64,000 nucleotides of DNA from Shinisaurus crocodilurus (Eukaryota > Chordata > Lepidosauria > Squamata > Shinisauridae), in NCBI GenBank assembly GCA_021292165.1, contig CM037877.1, positions 302,142,726 through 302,206,725 of the forward strand. Direction: 5' to 3'. The position numbers and the translations under genes are program-made. Positions 23,070-34,700 of the stretch are shown one piece after another; position 1 is the first letter of the stretch; the number at the start of each line of letters is the position of its first letter. Below the pieces are notes generated by a model. It saw only the letters and a list, made by a program, of their open reading frames with translations. It was not told the DNA's origin and did no database searches.

Positions 23070-24785
23070 CATAATGTACACATGGAAGGAAAATTTGGAC
23101 AGAGGCACAAGACCAGGTAGGAAACCATCAAGACACAGGAGCAGAAGATATCAAGCCACCAAAACATGGTTTCTTAAAATTACCAGTAAGAACCACACAC
23201 TCATCCAACCACAGCACAGCAACCCTTCAATCCACACATACTCTCTTCTCAGTATTATCAGATTCCCCTTGTTTCTTTACAAAGTCCTCATTAGAAGAGG
23301 TGCCTTGTGAACTCCTTTCTACCTCGGGCAAGAATGGATCATGAAGACGTTTTGAAAGGCATACGATTTCCTTGTAATGTTCTACAATTCAATGCCAGTG
23401 GTTAGCAATTGGACAAGGCCAGATTTGGTCCCCTGCCCAAACCCTGGGAGAGTAGATCCTCCATTTCCTCTTCCCAACTCAAAGCACTTCCCACATATCC
23501 GTCTTCTCAGAAAATCCAAAGTATACATCAGGGTGTTGTATTGCTCTCTCCATTTGCTGCAGCCCTGGAGGAGAGAACTGGAGAAAACATACTAACAGCC
23601 ACCCACCCTTCAAATATTGGTTCTGAAAAACCCAGAACTAAGAGGGAAGCATGTCTACAGGTTCACCCTGTTTCCCTCCTCTCCTGGGAGAGGTGACAGG
23701 CAGTAGAACAGGGCAGCTGCCAAATGGTTGGGCCCAGGCACTGCAAACTATAGGTACACACTTCCTCTCTAACACCCACAATTACCTAGCAGACAACCTA
23801 GAATGGAAGGATGATCTAGCTGAGGAAAGCTGTTCTGAATATCCTAGTAGATGCCTGTCTAGGCATGGGAAATTGCTGGAGAATAGCTTCCCATCTTTCT
23901 CCCTCTCTCTTGTGCAAGAAATATCAAACTTGCTCAATTTTTTTTTTAAAGCAGGAACCTTTATCACAATAATTTAATAGAAAAAACACAATTTAAAATA
24001 AATTATGCAAATACAAAAAAAATTACAATAATTAATGCAAGATTACCTCCTCCAGGGAGGGGAGGATATACAGAAAAAAGAAAGAAAAAGAGGGCAGGGG
24101 AAAAATAACACCTTCTCCCCAGTAAAATTACCTTCACCAGTCTGCATTTTTACAAATGCAATGGTTCATTACAATCTCGCCTTCCTCTCCCCACACCATC
24201 GTTAGAAATATCCAAGCCTGTTCCATCAAAGAACTGGCTCAAGGGGCTGTTAGAATGTCCCATATTACAGTTTGCTGAAGGTGGTGTGATGTAGCGTACC
24301 ATTCCCTATGGAAAACAAAGGGGAGTGAAAAGCATTCCGAGGTGGAGGACAGGAAAGATTCAGTGTTCCAACTCTGTCTGTTGGAAGATGGGGATAAATA
24401 TGGGAGTCAAGACTCTATACTTAAATTTTGCACTGGATTGTGCCAAGGGGGTAGGGGACCATTTGAGCACACATTCTGTTGTTTGAGGACAGTGGGTTTG
24501 ACACATCATGTGTATTTTGAAGCACAGACTGTAGTATCTTGTATTGTGAGTGGGTGGGAGGGGAGAGTTCAGATGAAACCAGGATCCAGGTCACATGACA
24601 TGTACTTAAAGGAGACCATGTCAAACTGTGTTTTTGACCCAGCGGGGGGGGGGGGGGATAGCAGCTGTTAACAGGTCCAGAGTTTCTCTAGCAGGACAAG
24701 AACAAACAAAGGAACTGGTCTCATGGATGCTTTGGGTTACTGCCTATTCTAGTGGGAAGGCCGACACAAAAATGTCTTTTTCTGG
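23070..24785. other. Intergenic stretch between KCTD13 and NUFIP2-like gene
   Basis: No exon recognised. T-run at about 23939-23947 and G-run near 24644-24656. Could include a longer KCTD13 3'UTR. Confidence 0.45.
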
Positions 24786-24791
24786 TTTATT
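24786..24791 (-). terminator. Candidate poly(A) signal of KCTD13
   Basis: AATAAA on the minus strand about 960 bases beyond the KCTD13 stop codon. The intervening stretch (24792-25754) has no recognised repeat and reads as a plausible 3'UTR. Other weaker signals lie further on, so the true end is uncertain. Confidence 0.35.
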
Positions 24792-25754
24792 TTGAACTGG
24801 ATTTAGCCACCACTGCTAACAGGAGTACTAAGAATACTAAGTTTACAGTATTCCAGAAAAACCAACTGCTCAAATGGAATATGCTTTACAATCCCAGCTA
24901 CTCCATTCTAAAACAACCGTTTCAGTCTTATCTTAAATCCAGATGGTTTCTTCCACCCAGGCAGATAAGTTAAAACTGGGTGAACAGAGACAAAGGGGTG
25001 GGGGAAGGGGTTTTTAAATAAAATCTATTGTGCGGTGAAGGACGGAGGTCAAAGAATCCAGAGATTCTAGACTGGAGAATTGGAGTTGGTATATTTTTAA
25101 AAAAAATTGACAACACCCGTCTAAGTAGCACCTTGCCCTTGAACTCTGAAAGAGGAAGTGGACAAGAGGTCAATAATGGTGTTCCAAAATGTAGTCACCA
25201 AAAGTAGAGGTCCAACATCAAGTTGAAATGTAACATAGGAACCTTTGACTGGTACAATTTGCTATTTTGGTATGTATGTTGTTCCCTGGATACTAATGTT
25301 TAGGGAGCGGTGAAGAGTCAGGTGGTCTCAGGTCTGGAAGGAAGCTATTCAGGGTCAAAGAGGTTGTGAATAAAGGACCACAATCCAGGTTCGGGTGGTA
25401 TCTTGAGGATTATGAGGCAGGGAGAGGATCAGAGGGGGGTGGGAAGTGGAAGGTCGGGCATTTAGGATTAAGACTCAAACATTAAGGAAAGTCAACAATT
25501 CAAAAGAACGTGCCAGTAAAATGGAGGGTGGACCAAGGTGGCAACTGTCACTTTAAAGGGAGGTTACAGGGCTCAGGGAGGTGAAGTCAAGGAATAGCAA
25601 AACAGGCAGGGAAAAAAGTCTTAAAGGAGAGATGAGTGAGAGAGGATGGGAACACCATTGAGAAGACCTTGGGGTGAAAGATCAAAAGGAGGAAACAGGT
25701 TCTCCTTTGGCACTGAATGGATGGAGTAATGAGGACGCTGGGAGTGAGGAGGGA

Positions 25755-28700
25755 TCAGTCTTTGAAAACCGCCTGGTGGCCATGGGGGCGTTCGTCATGC
25801 ATGATATGTCGACGGACATGAATACGTCGGACACGATGCTCCCGCCCATCTTCGTCATCACCAGCGCGGAGGGGGCCTCCGCCCCCACCCGCAACCCCAC
25901 CGGTTGCTTCTAGGAGGGCCTTGTCGGGCACTCGTGGCGTCTCATAGATCAGGATGTTCAGGGTTTCCTCAAAGATCCGCGCCTCCGGGAACTCCACCTG
26001 CGCACACGAGGGAAGGAAGGTAACATTGGGCAATACCAATTCCGTCCGCCACTGGTGCAAGCATTGCGCTTCAGCACATGGTTCCCTGTTCACATCCTTG
26101 CTTGGGCATAAAACTCATGGGGTGGGCTTGGGTATGTTACTATTTCTTAGTTTAACCTAGCTCACATGATCATTGCAAGGGTAAGGCTCAACTGCTGCTC
26201 TAAACTTCTTGGAGGATAAAAATGTAAGTGGGCTTGCCATTAGGGCATCTGGCTGGCCACTGTGGGAAATAGGATGCTGGAGTAGATGGGCCTTTGGTCT
26301 AATCCAGCACGCCTCTTCTTATGCTCTTCATTGGATCTAGGAAAGTTGAGCTTAAACAGCATCTTAGCAAGCGATTCATTTGGTTCCCCAGTGTATGAAG
26401 TGGGAATAATAGTGGCCTTGTTATGAGAATGAAAAAGCACTTGTATATTCTGAGCCTTATTATAAGTAATTCTAGTTGTGCTGGAAAGTTGAAAAGCCAC
26501 ATCAACCACAGCCATATTGTGTAACGAGCCACAATTTAAAAAAGGGGGGGGGGATTGTAGCGATGGGAAGTGGGCAGTTCAACAGGTCTCACAAAATACC
26601 AGATGGCTGTGAAGAGGATCTGTGGGCTGGAATCTTTACTGTCAGGCAGCCTTGGTCTATGTTCACTTGCAGTTTCTTTCTGCCCCCTCTATCTGAAGGG
26701 AAGAAGCTGGGAACCTGGACAATGTCATCTACTGCCATTTATGACCCCATTAGAACTGTAAGCCCCTTTGGGAATTTATCTTGGCTGAAGAGCAGAGTGT
26801 AAATATAATAAAAATAAAAGCAGCTAATTACAGCTGATTTTAAAATAATGGGACAGCAGAGGTGGATGTTTTCTTTCACAAAGTGTGTGTCTTTGCAATG
26901 AACTAAGTGGTGTAAAAGGAAGGGTGGTGGGATACAGTCTCATAAGATGTTGCAGTTACCAACTTGAAGGCTAGTGTGCTGCCTCCGCAGAAGTTAGTTA
27001 GTAGATGAGGAAGAGAAGAGTACTCGTAGTGGGAGACTCCCTCCTGCGGGGGATCGAAGCCAAAGTATGTCGCGAAGACCCATGGACTCGCCAGGTGTGC
27101 TGTCTCCCTGGGGCACGGATTAAGGATGTGACAGAACAGCTGCCGAGGCTCATGCAGCCCACCGACACATACCCCTTTCTTCTCTTCCACGTGGGTACAA
27201 ATGATACTGCCAAGCGGAGTTACAAAGAAATCACGGCAGACTTTTGAAGAGCTGGGAAGGGAACTCAAGAACTTCGGGGCCCAGATAGTTTTCTCATCCA
27301 TCCTTCCAGTACTTGGAAGAGGCATAGAAAGGGAAAGAAAAATACTCCGAGTGAATGACTGGCTACGAAGGTGGAGCCGACGTGAGGGATTTGGATTCTG
27401 GGACCACGGGCTACACTTCCTGGAAGATGGACTGCTGGCAAAGGATGGGTTGCACCTGGAAGATGGACTGCTGGCAAAGGATGGGTTGCACCTCACAAGG
27501 ACTGGGAAGAATGTGTTTGGACACAGCATGAGGAACTTAATCAGGAGGGCTTTAAACTGAATCCAACAGGGGAGGGAGACATAAACTCGGGGGTACCAAT
27601 GGAAGAAGGCCTCTATGCCACAATGGAGAGAACAGCTCCAGCGGTGCCCATTGATAGTCTACCACAAAATGTAGGGGGAAAGTCGGACTATAAAGCACAT
27701 AGTCTTCAATGTCTCTATACTAATGCCCAGAGTATGGGCAATAAACAAGACGAACTTGAACTCTTGATACATGAGGGCAAGTACGACTTGATAGGGATAA
27801 CTGAAACCTGGTGGGATGACTCCCATGACTGGAATACAGCAATTGAAGGGTATAACTTGTTCAAAAGGAACAGAAGCAACAGAAAGGGAGGTGGAGTTGC
27901 ACTGTATGTTAAAAATACGTATCTCTGCACAGAGATACAGGAAGAGGAGCTTGGCAGCCCCATTGAGAGCATCTGGGTTAAAATAAAGGGGGCAAAGAAT
28001 AAAACGAACATGGCGGTTGGAGTCTACTACCGACCACCCAATCAAGGAGAAGACGAGGATGGAACTTTTGAAAAGCAAATTGCCATTGTTTCAAGGAGGC
28101 ACGATGTGGTAGTAATGGGAGACTTCAATTTCCCTGATATCTGTTGGGAGACTTATTCAGCCAAACATGGCCCCTCCAAGAAATTCCTGACCTGTGTTGC
28201 TGATAACTTCCTCCTACAGAAAGTGAAGGAAGGAACTAGAGGATCGGCTATCCTTGACCTGATTCTAACCAACAGAGACGAGTTAGTGGATAAAGTGGCA
28301 GTTTCGGGAACTCTGGGGGAAAGTGACCATGTTATACTAGAGTTCTTGATTCTAACAGAAGCAAAAGCTGAGTGTAGCCAAACACGTACCCTGGATTTTA
28401 GGAAAGCCAATTTTAACAAACTCAGAACAATGATTAGTAAGATCCCATGGCAAGTGACTCTCACGAGAAAGGGAGCCCAGGAGGGGTGGGAGTTTTTAAA
28501 GAAGGAAATTTTAAAGGCACAATTGCAAACAATTCCCACAAGGAAAAAAGGCAGAGGGCAACAGAAAAAGCCAATGTGGCTTCACAATAAACTCAAAGAT
28601 GACCTGAAAACAAAAAAGGACACGTATAGGAAGTGGAAGGAAGGACAGGCTACAGGGGAAGAGTACAGGCAGGTAGCACAGAACTGCAGGAATAGTGTCA

Positions 28701-31700
28701 GGAAGGCTAAAGCTGAGAATGAGCTAAGGTTAGCGAGGAATGCTAAAAGCAACAAAAAAGCTTTCTTCAGATACATGCACAGTAAAAGACAGAAGAAAGA
28801 ACTGGTGGTTCAACTACGCAATGAGGATGGCAAATTGATAACAGAAGACAAAGAAAAGGCAGAAGTGTTCAATTCCTACTTCGGCTCGGTCTTCTCCCAA
28901 AAGAGGGTCTATGACCCCCCTGGCAAACCTGAAGTGCAGACTGAAGGGGCAGAATTGCAGCTTGAGATTGATAGGCAAATGGTCAAGGAGCACCTGATTA
29001 CTCTGAACGAGTTTAAATCTCCAGGGCCTGATGAGCTGCATCCTAGAGTAATAAAGGAACTGGCAGAAGAACTCTCAGAACCACTGTCTATTATCTTTGA
29101 GAAATCATGGAGGACAGGTGAAGTGCCAGACGACTGGAGGAGGGCAAATGTTGTTCCCATCTTCAAAAAGGGCAAGAAGGAGGAACCTGGGAACTATAGG
29201 CCAGTCAGTCTGACATCAATCCCCGGGAAGATTTTGGAGCAGATTATAAAGAAGACAGTCTGCAAGCACCTTGAAAACAATGCAGTGATTACTAGAAGCC
29301 AGCATGGATTTGTCAAGAACAAATCCTGTCAGACTAATCTGATCTCATTTTTTGATCGGGTAACCTCCCTTGTGGACTGTGGGAATGCTGTGGACATTAT
29401 ATATCTGGACTTCAGCAAAGCTTTCGACAAAGTGCCTCATGATATCCTGATTAGTAAGCTAGCTAAGAGTGGGCTAGATGGAACAACTATCAGGTGGATC
29501 CACAATTGGCTACAGAATCGGACTCAAAGAGTGCTTATCAATGGTTCCTTCTCAAACTGGGGAGAGGTAACGAGCGGGGTACCACAGGGCTCGGTCCTGG
29601 GCCCGGTGCTCTTCAACATTTTTATTAATGACTTGGATCAGGAGGTACAGGGAATGCTTATCAAATTTGCAGATGACACAAAGTTGGGTGGAACAGCTAA
29701 TACTCTGGAAGACAGAAACAAAATTCAAAGTGACCTCGATAGGCTGGAGCGCTGGGCCGAAAACAACAGAATGAAATTTAATAGGGATAAATGCCAAGTG
29801 CTGCACCTAGGGAGAGGAAACCAAATGCAGAGTTACAGAATGGGGGACACTTGGCTCAACAATACTACAAGTGAGAAGGATCTTGGAATTGTGGTAGATC
29901 ACAAACTGAATATGAGCCAGCAATGCGATGTGGCTGCAAAGAAGGCAAATGCAATTTTGGGCTGTATTAATAGAAGTATAGCTTCCAAATCGCGGGAAGT
30001 GATAATTCCCCTTTACTCGGCACTGGTTAGGCCTCATCTTGAGTACTGCGTCCAGTTCTGGGCACCTCACTTTAAGAAGGACATAGACAAACTGGAGAGG
30101 GTTCAGAGGAGGGCAACAAGGATGATAAAGGGACTGGAAACAAGGCCCTATGAGGAGAGACTGAAAGAACTGGGCATGTTTAGCCTTCAGAAGAGGAGAC
30201 TGAGGGGAGATATGATCGCACTCTTCCAGTATTTGAAGGGATGTCACACAGAGGAGGGCAAAGATCTCTTCTCGTTCATCCCAGTTTGCAGGACACGGAA
30301 TAATGGGCTCAAGTTACAGGAACCTAGATTCCACCTAAACATCAGGAAAAAATTCCTGACTGTCAGAGCAATAAGACAATGGAATCAACTACCTAGGGAG
30401 GTGGTGGGCTCTCCCAGTCTGGAGGCATTCAAGGTGCAGCTGGACAGACATCTGTCAGAGATGCTTTGACCTGGATTCCTGCATTGAGCAGGGGGTTGGA
30501 CTCGATGGCCTTGTAGGCCCCTTCCAACTCTACTTTTCTATGATTCTATGATTCTATGATGTATGTGTAAGATTCACAATCTGCCTTTTAGAATAGAGTA
30601 TGTTGCTCTAGCCAGGCTAGCTATACTAGCTCTAGCTGCATGTTATATGGCACAGCCCCGTGTGATTGGTTAGTTTCCCTTCCCCCTTTGTATTTAGCTG
30701 CTTGGCAGTTTAGTTTTTTTTCTCGTCTTTAATATGAAGTAAGCTGTGTAACTCTGGGAAGACAATAGTTTTTTTACTGGCCTCTATCTGTGGATTTTAA
30801 TCATGCAACTGCATTCAGCTGAACCTTTACTTCCAAGAATGTAAGCACCTTTCTACAATCCGTTTATTATATGTTCAAATTTACTGAATAAAATCCTTAC
30901 CTAAGGAAGAGGTTGTGTTGAACTGACTTGCAAAGAGACATTTTACACTCTCTGGCCAAGTATAGGTAGGATTGTTCTTGATAAATCCCAATAGGGCAAC
31001 ACACACACACCGAATTTGCATGGAACAGTAAGCCAGTGACTCCTCCCGCTAGCATGAGAACAAACCAGAAATGGCTTGTTTAGCATGTCATCCAAACCTG
31101 AGATCCTGGCTTGTTGCTCCCAAACAAGCCAGGACTGGTAGGCCAAGAACAAACTGGTTTACAATCCTGGCTTATAGAAGGAGCAATGAGCCAGGTTCCC
31201 AGGTTCAGATGACATGCTAAACAAAGCATTTCTGGCTTGTTTAGCTGGTTGCGCTAGCGGAAGGAGCCAAGTGAGAATCAACTGGGCTGTGTGCACCAGC
31301 ATGCAACTCATTCACAGTAAGCCAGGATGCTTTAGAATCCTAGCTTACAATTCCATACAAACAAGGTCAAGGTGTGTGAGGAAACGGCAGACTCACGTCT
31401 GGAGTGCAGCAGAGTGCCCACGAGTTACCTTGGTCTGCTTCTTCTCAGTGGCATATACAATGGAGGTGCAACAGACTTCAGCGATCTTGCGGCCCTGCCC
31501 ATAAAACGACCAGCAGCAGATCTCATCCCCAAGGACATCTTTGATGAAGAGCACCCGTCCATTGAACCGCAAAGCTAGTTTGTCAAATAGTTCAATATTC
31601 TTCAGTAAGTTGTCATCAGAATTACTGGAGGGGGAGGGGAAGAAGAGAGAAAAATGGTGGTGTGGGATGTCCAAGATCCTAGCAAGGAGGTGAAAGTATT

Positions 31701-34700
31701 TGCTCTGGGCAAGCCTGGATGATGTGGGTGAGGAAATAATGCAAAGCTACACCCAATTCCACCAGTTGGCCGATGTATCTTACCTTGTATACGAATACTT
31801 GTTATTACTTCTGTTATGCAGTAATTTCACCACAGGCTAAAAAAGGATGGAAAGACATGGATGAATGACAATACTATGGAAATGTTAGAAAAAGTGAAGA
31901 TGACTAGGTTCTCTCCCCTTACTACTGTCATTTTTTAAAGCCTGCTTAAGACAAACTGGCTGTCACCTGTAACCAGTTGCCTTTGTCACTGGCTGAGCTG
32001 GATTTCATTTCTATTTACTGCATTTCTACACCGCCCAATACCAAAACTGCCTGGGCGATTTACAAAGATCTCGTGGAACATTCGCAAACATTCCAACTTC
32101 TGAGGGGCCAGGTCAGGCCCATTTTGCACTATGTGCCCACCATGTGGAAGGTGCTCAAAGTAATGTCCACGTGGCAGCCATGCCACATGGGAAGCGATTC
32201 ATGCGCACAGTGACTCACTATGTCCGTCAGCCACCACTGTGCACTTTGCCTCCACGTGTCTATGAAACATGCCTGTCAGCAACTGAGAAAGCCAGGCTGA
32301 GGCGGCCAATTCGTGCAACATGGTCCCTGGTCACAAAATGTAGAAAATCAGAAAAGCTGTTCTGAGAAGCATTGACTGGGTTCAGACAACACGTTAACCC
32401 ACCCTCAAGGGTTGAGTGTGGGTTGCTGTTGAGTCGTGGGTTGCTGTTGAACCGTGGGTTATCGTGTCGTCTAAACCCAGCTGCGCTAACAAGCCATGGC
32501 TTGTTAACCACGAACAACCCATGAAGAGAACCCATGGTTTGTTGTTGGGTTGTGAACTGTGGGTTGTTCACCGTGGCTTGTTTGAACCGCTGGGTTCAGA
32601 CAACACAATAACCCACAGTTCAACAACCCACAGTTCAACAACCCATGAGTGCTGGTTATCATGTTCTCTGAACCCAGTCGTTGAGTGGGCTGGGGGGAAA
32701 ACCTCACACACAGGTTTAGACATAAGAGTCTGTGTGCTGTTAGTTAGAAGGGGGTCTCTGTGTTAATGAAATATAATTATCCCTCATATTTGGTGCAGGT
32801 TCAGGCATGTCAGGTTCAGGCACCAGGTTGGGGAAGGTGAGATATATTATAGCAGTCTTCCCCAACCTGGCACCCTCCAGATGTTTTGGACTAAAATTCC
32901 CATCAGCCCCAGACAGCATGGCCAATGGTCAGGAATGCTGGGAGCTGTAGTCCAAAACATCTGGAGGACACCAGATTGGAGAAGGTTGTATTGGAGCCTA
33001 GTAGACTAGGACTTTCTTAATGGTGGGAAATAAGTGTCTGCTTTGCATGCTCTCTGCACTCACGCATATAGCCTCACTGGCCCTAGTCATGCAACTGGAC
33101 ATCAAGCCAAGCCACCTGAAATGGCCTGATCTGTACGAGTTCCTTGGGGCAGAGCCTCATGGGACCTCACAACCTCTTTACCTTGGAGCAGCTCGAGATG
33201 ATCTGCTGCTCCTCCTTGGGAGATGTCACCATGGGGATGTGGCAGAGGGGGTCAAAGGCTTCACTCTTTTGCTGAGCAGGAAAAAAGAGATACACATATT
33301 ATAGCCCTATTAGATGCCTCAGAACTGTCATACTTTACTTACTGACCTGGTTCTTCTGTAACAGCAATTCCTGGGTTGTTTAACCCAGGAATTGCTGTGA
33401 CCAAGTGGCAGTGAGCGAATGCCTGACTGCCGTCTCCCAAAGCAGTTACTTTATTCCCAACTCAAGAATGGAAAGCGGAATATTGGTGGTCAATATAAGA
33501 GGTTTAAAGATGTTCTTAAGGCTAATCTAAAAAAATGCAATATAAACATCGAAAACTGGGAAGCTCTGGCCCATGAACGATCTAAATGGAGGTTGGCCTT
33601 TCACAAAGGCTCCATGGACTTTGAAGAAGCCTGAGTGCAAGGTGAAAGGGAGAAACGTGCTAAGCGAAAAGCACGTCAAATGAATCCTTTACAGGACCAT
33701 CTTCCATCTGGTAACCTGTGTCCTCACTGTGGGAAGCTGTGTGGATCTAGAATTGGCCTCCACAGTCACTTACGGACCCATCGCTAGAGTCTACACAATC
33801 TTCTTTAGCATTTCCTCCTTTTATCCTGGAAGACAATCTTACTCGGTTACGAGTGATCGCCTGATGATGATGATGATGAGATGCCTCAGAACTGTCATAC
33901 TTTACTTACTGACCTGGTTCTCCTGTAACGGCAATTCCTGGGTTGTTTAACCCAGGAATTGCTGTGACCAAGTGGCAGTGAGCGAGTGTGCTGCCTCCCA
34001 CGCACTCATCATTTCCGCTTTCAATCAACAACCCAGAAACTCTGGGTTGTTTAGGGGTTAAATACTCCAGAATAAACCCAACAACAAACCATGGGTTAAC
34101 TCTGGGTTGTTTAACCCCTGAACAACCCAGAGTTTCTGGATTTGGATGTCACAATAACAACCCTGGAACATGACATTCCTGGGTTGTTCATTGAATGTGG
34201 AAGCAACGAGTGTGCAGGAGGCAGTGCATTAATTTGCTGCTGCACAGCTACAACTAACTATGGGTTAAACAACCTATAATTAGCCATTACGTGCAAACTG
34301 GGCACTGATTATATTTATATGGTGTCTTTCTGCCAGTGTGCATAAGGCAGTTTACGCTTTGAAATAAATAGCATGCAATCTGACAGACACAATATAAAAT
34401 GGGGTGGGGGGAGGAAAGAGGTATATAAGCAAATTCAAGAACCAATTATTACATGTTATATCATTCTTAAAACGACCAGGTAAAACAGTCAGTTCTGGGA
34501 GGGGAGGAGACAAATGGCGGTGGGTCCCAGCCAGGGTGATGGAGTGGGCCTTACGGTCTCACCTCTCCCTCAGGTACTTCAGTTGCTTCAAACAGCAAGA
34601 GGCTCAGAGGAGTCTGCATGCCTCCCAGTTCCTCAGCAGGGATTGGCTCACCTGTAGGGCAAGCTGACAGTCCTCCACCAAGCCTTGGATCAGGTAGTAC

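Larger units (their letters stand above)
26975..30563 (+). mobile_element. Near full-length CR1 LINE with intact ORF2, antisense in KCTD13 intron 5
   Basis: Contains an esterase-type ORF1 (broken), an intact 956-aa ORF2, and the CR1 3' end with the hallmark tail of tandem ATTCTATG-type 8-mers at about 30537-30560. The conserved CR1 3' segment (CTGCATTGAGCAGGGGGTTG) precedes the tail. The 5' boundary is approximate and the element is probably slightly 5'-truncated. There is no obvious target duplication, as is usual for CR1. It is transcribed opposite to KCTD13. Confidence 0.88.
33345..34300. mobile_element. Palindrome-rich MITE interrupted by LINE fragment
   Basis: Runs of TGGGTTGTTTAACCC and ACAACCCAGAGTTTCTGG in both orientations surround the LINE fragment at 33419-33878. 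It is related to 50397-50677. Ends are not sharply defined. Confidence 0.5.

Noticed and set aside
26903..27529. 208-codon minus-strand ORF
   Set aside because: Shadow of the CR1 ORF1 on the other strand.
30601..31001. Possible further LTR (TGTTGC...GCAACA ends, ATTGG box, AATAAA at about 30885)
   Set aside because: No target duplication flanks these ends and other boundaries were equally possible, so I could not support an element call.
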